Below are positions 63,484 through 64,000 of a DNA stretch of 64,000 nucleotides, piece by piece. The first letter of the stretch is position 1. The number at the start of each line of letters is the position of its first letter. The notes below the pieces were generated by a model, which was not told where the DNA came from, ran no database searches, and saw only the letters and a list, made by a program, of their open reading frames with translations. Both the position numbers and the translations under genes were made by a program. The stretch spans positions 384,748 through 448,747 of the forward strand of contig JH720305.1 in the NCBI GenBank assembly GCA_000231825.2, written 5' to 3'. The DNA is from Tetrahymena elliotti 4EA. Taxonomy: Eukaryota > Ciliophora > Oligohymenophorea > Hymenostomatida > Tetrahymenidae.

Positions 63484-64000
63484 GTAAAAATTTATAATCG
63501 ATTTTTGTTGAATAAAGTTTTAACTATTATTGGGATTTTGAAAAATTAAGAGTGAACTGTTTAATGTTTTCTTGTATTATTATTGGTAAATCCAACCAAT
63601 AAATACCAATCAATATAAAAAAAAAAGCGTAAAAGAAAAAAACCTAAGAACTGTAAACTAAATTTTTTGAGTAATTTGAGATAAGGGAGAATATTTATGA
63701 GTCATCCAATAAAAATACAATTTAAAAGATGAAAATTTAAGCCTTAATTTCAAAAAATACATTTCTTCACAAATTGAATTTGTTTATCAGAATCATTACA
63801 TCCAAGATAATTTCAATTTATTTATAATCAGTGAAAAATGTATTTATTAAAACCAAATATATAAATAGGATTTTTTTTCTTTCTTTTTCACATACATCTA
63901 TCTTACATAAATTATAATACCTTTAGGTATTTCAGTGATTCTTTTATCTTTTGTTAGTTTGTATGGCTCAAAAGATTTTTAGTGTATTTTTTGATTATTT
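63484..64000. other. Window end, possibly intron of LRR gene
   Basis: AT-rich sequence after a plausible donor at 63484. No stop codon of the LRR gene could be fixed, so the gene probably continues in an exon past or near the window edge. Confidence 0.4.

Noticed and set aside
1..64000. CRISPR arrays, rRNA, tRNA genes and prokaryotic signals
   Set aside because: No regularly spaced repeats, no tRNA cloverleaf with A/B boxes that I could find by eye, and the genome is eukaryotic.

Overview
The window is a piece of ciliate macronuclear-type genome, most likely Tetrahymena or a close relative. The DNA is extremely AT-rich. Open frames with recognisable protein families run through TAA and TAG, which read as glutamine, and stop only at TGA. 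Genes are broken by many short AT-rich GT-AG introns, mostly 38-120 nt with a few of 0.4-1.3 kb. A run of exactly 100 N at 576-675 is an assembly gap. I assembled exons by eye with TGA as the only stop; where I give exon coordinates, the summed exon length is a multiple of three.

Layout. 0.6-11 kb, minus strand: a partial Gln/Lys-rich protein running into the gap; a small MGCGSS-type (predicted lipid-anchored) helical protein; CCDC113/CFAP263, a ciliary axoneme coiled-coil protein; and an SF-assemblin/giardin-family striated-fibre protein. 12-37.5 kb, minus strand: four six-transmembrane K+ channels with cyclic-nucleotide-binding domains. Three are adjacent close paralogues and the fourth is divergent. 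Between the third and fourth lie a small Gln/Asn/Ser-rich gene and a pseudokinase gene. 37.9-45.4 kb: two copies of a duplicated block of about 3.2 kb, each with one plus-strand MAPEG-family (microsomal glutathione S-transferase-like) gene. 46-64 kb, plus strand: LCMT1 (PP2A leucine carboxyl methyltransferase), a GH85 endo-beta-N-acetylglucosaminidase (ENGase), TRAPPC11, and a large leucine-rich-repeat protein that may run off the window.

Functional themes: cilia and cortical fibres (CCDC113, SF-assemblin), membrane excitability (four K+ channels), cytosolic housekeeping (LCMT1, ENGase, TRAPPC11, MAPEG proteins) and lineage-specific families (LRR protein, pseudokinase, MGCGSS protein). There is no operon-like organisation; neighbours look independent apart from tandem duplicates.

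The most unusual content is the channel cluster. All four proteins carry, after the ligand-binding domain, a zinc-knuckle-like Cys/His motif and, several hundred residues further on, a short motif conserved in an otherwise Gln/Asn/Asp-rich tail. The 3' end of the fourth channel gene has also been copied in tandem downstream of its own stop codon. I could not run homology searches, so family names rest on recognised motifs and on alignment to family members from memory.
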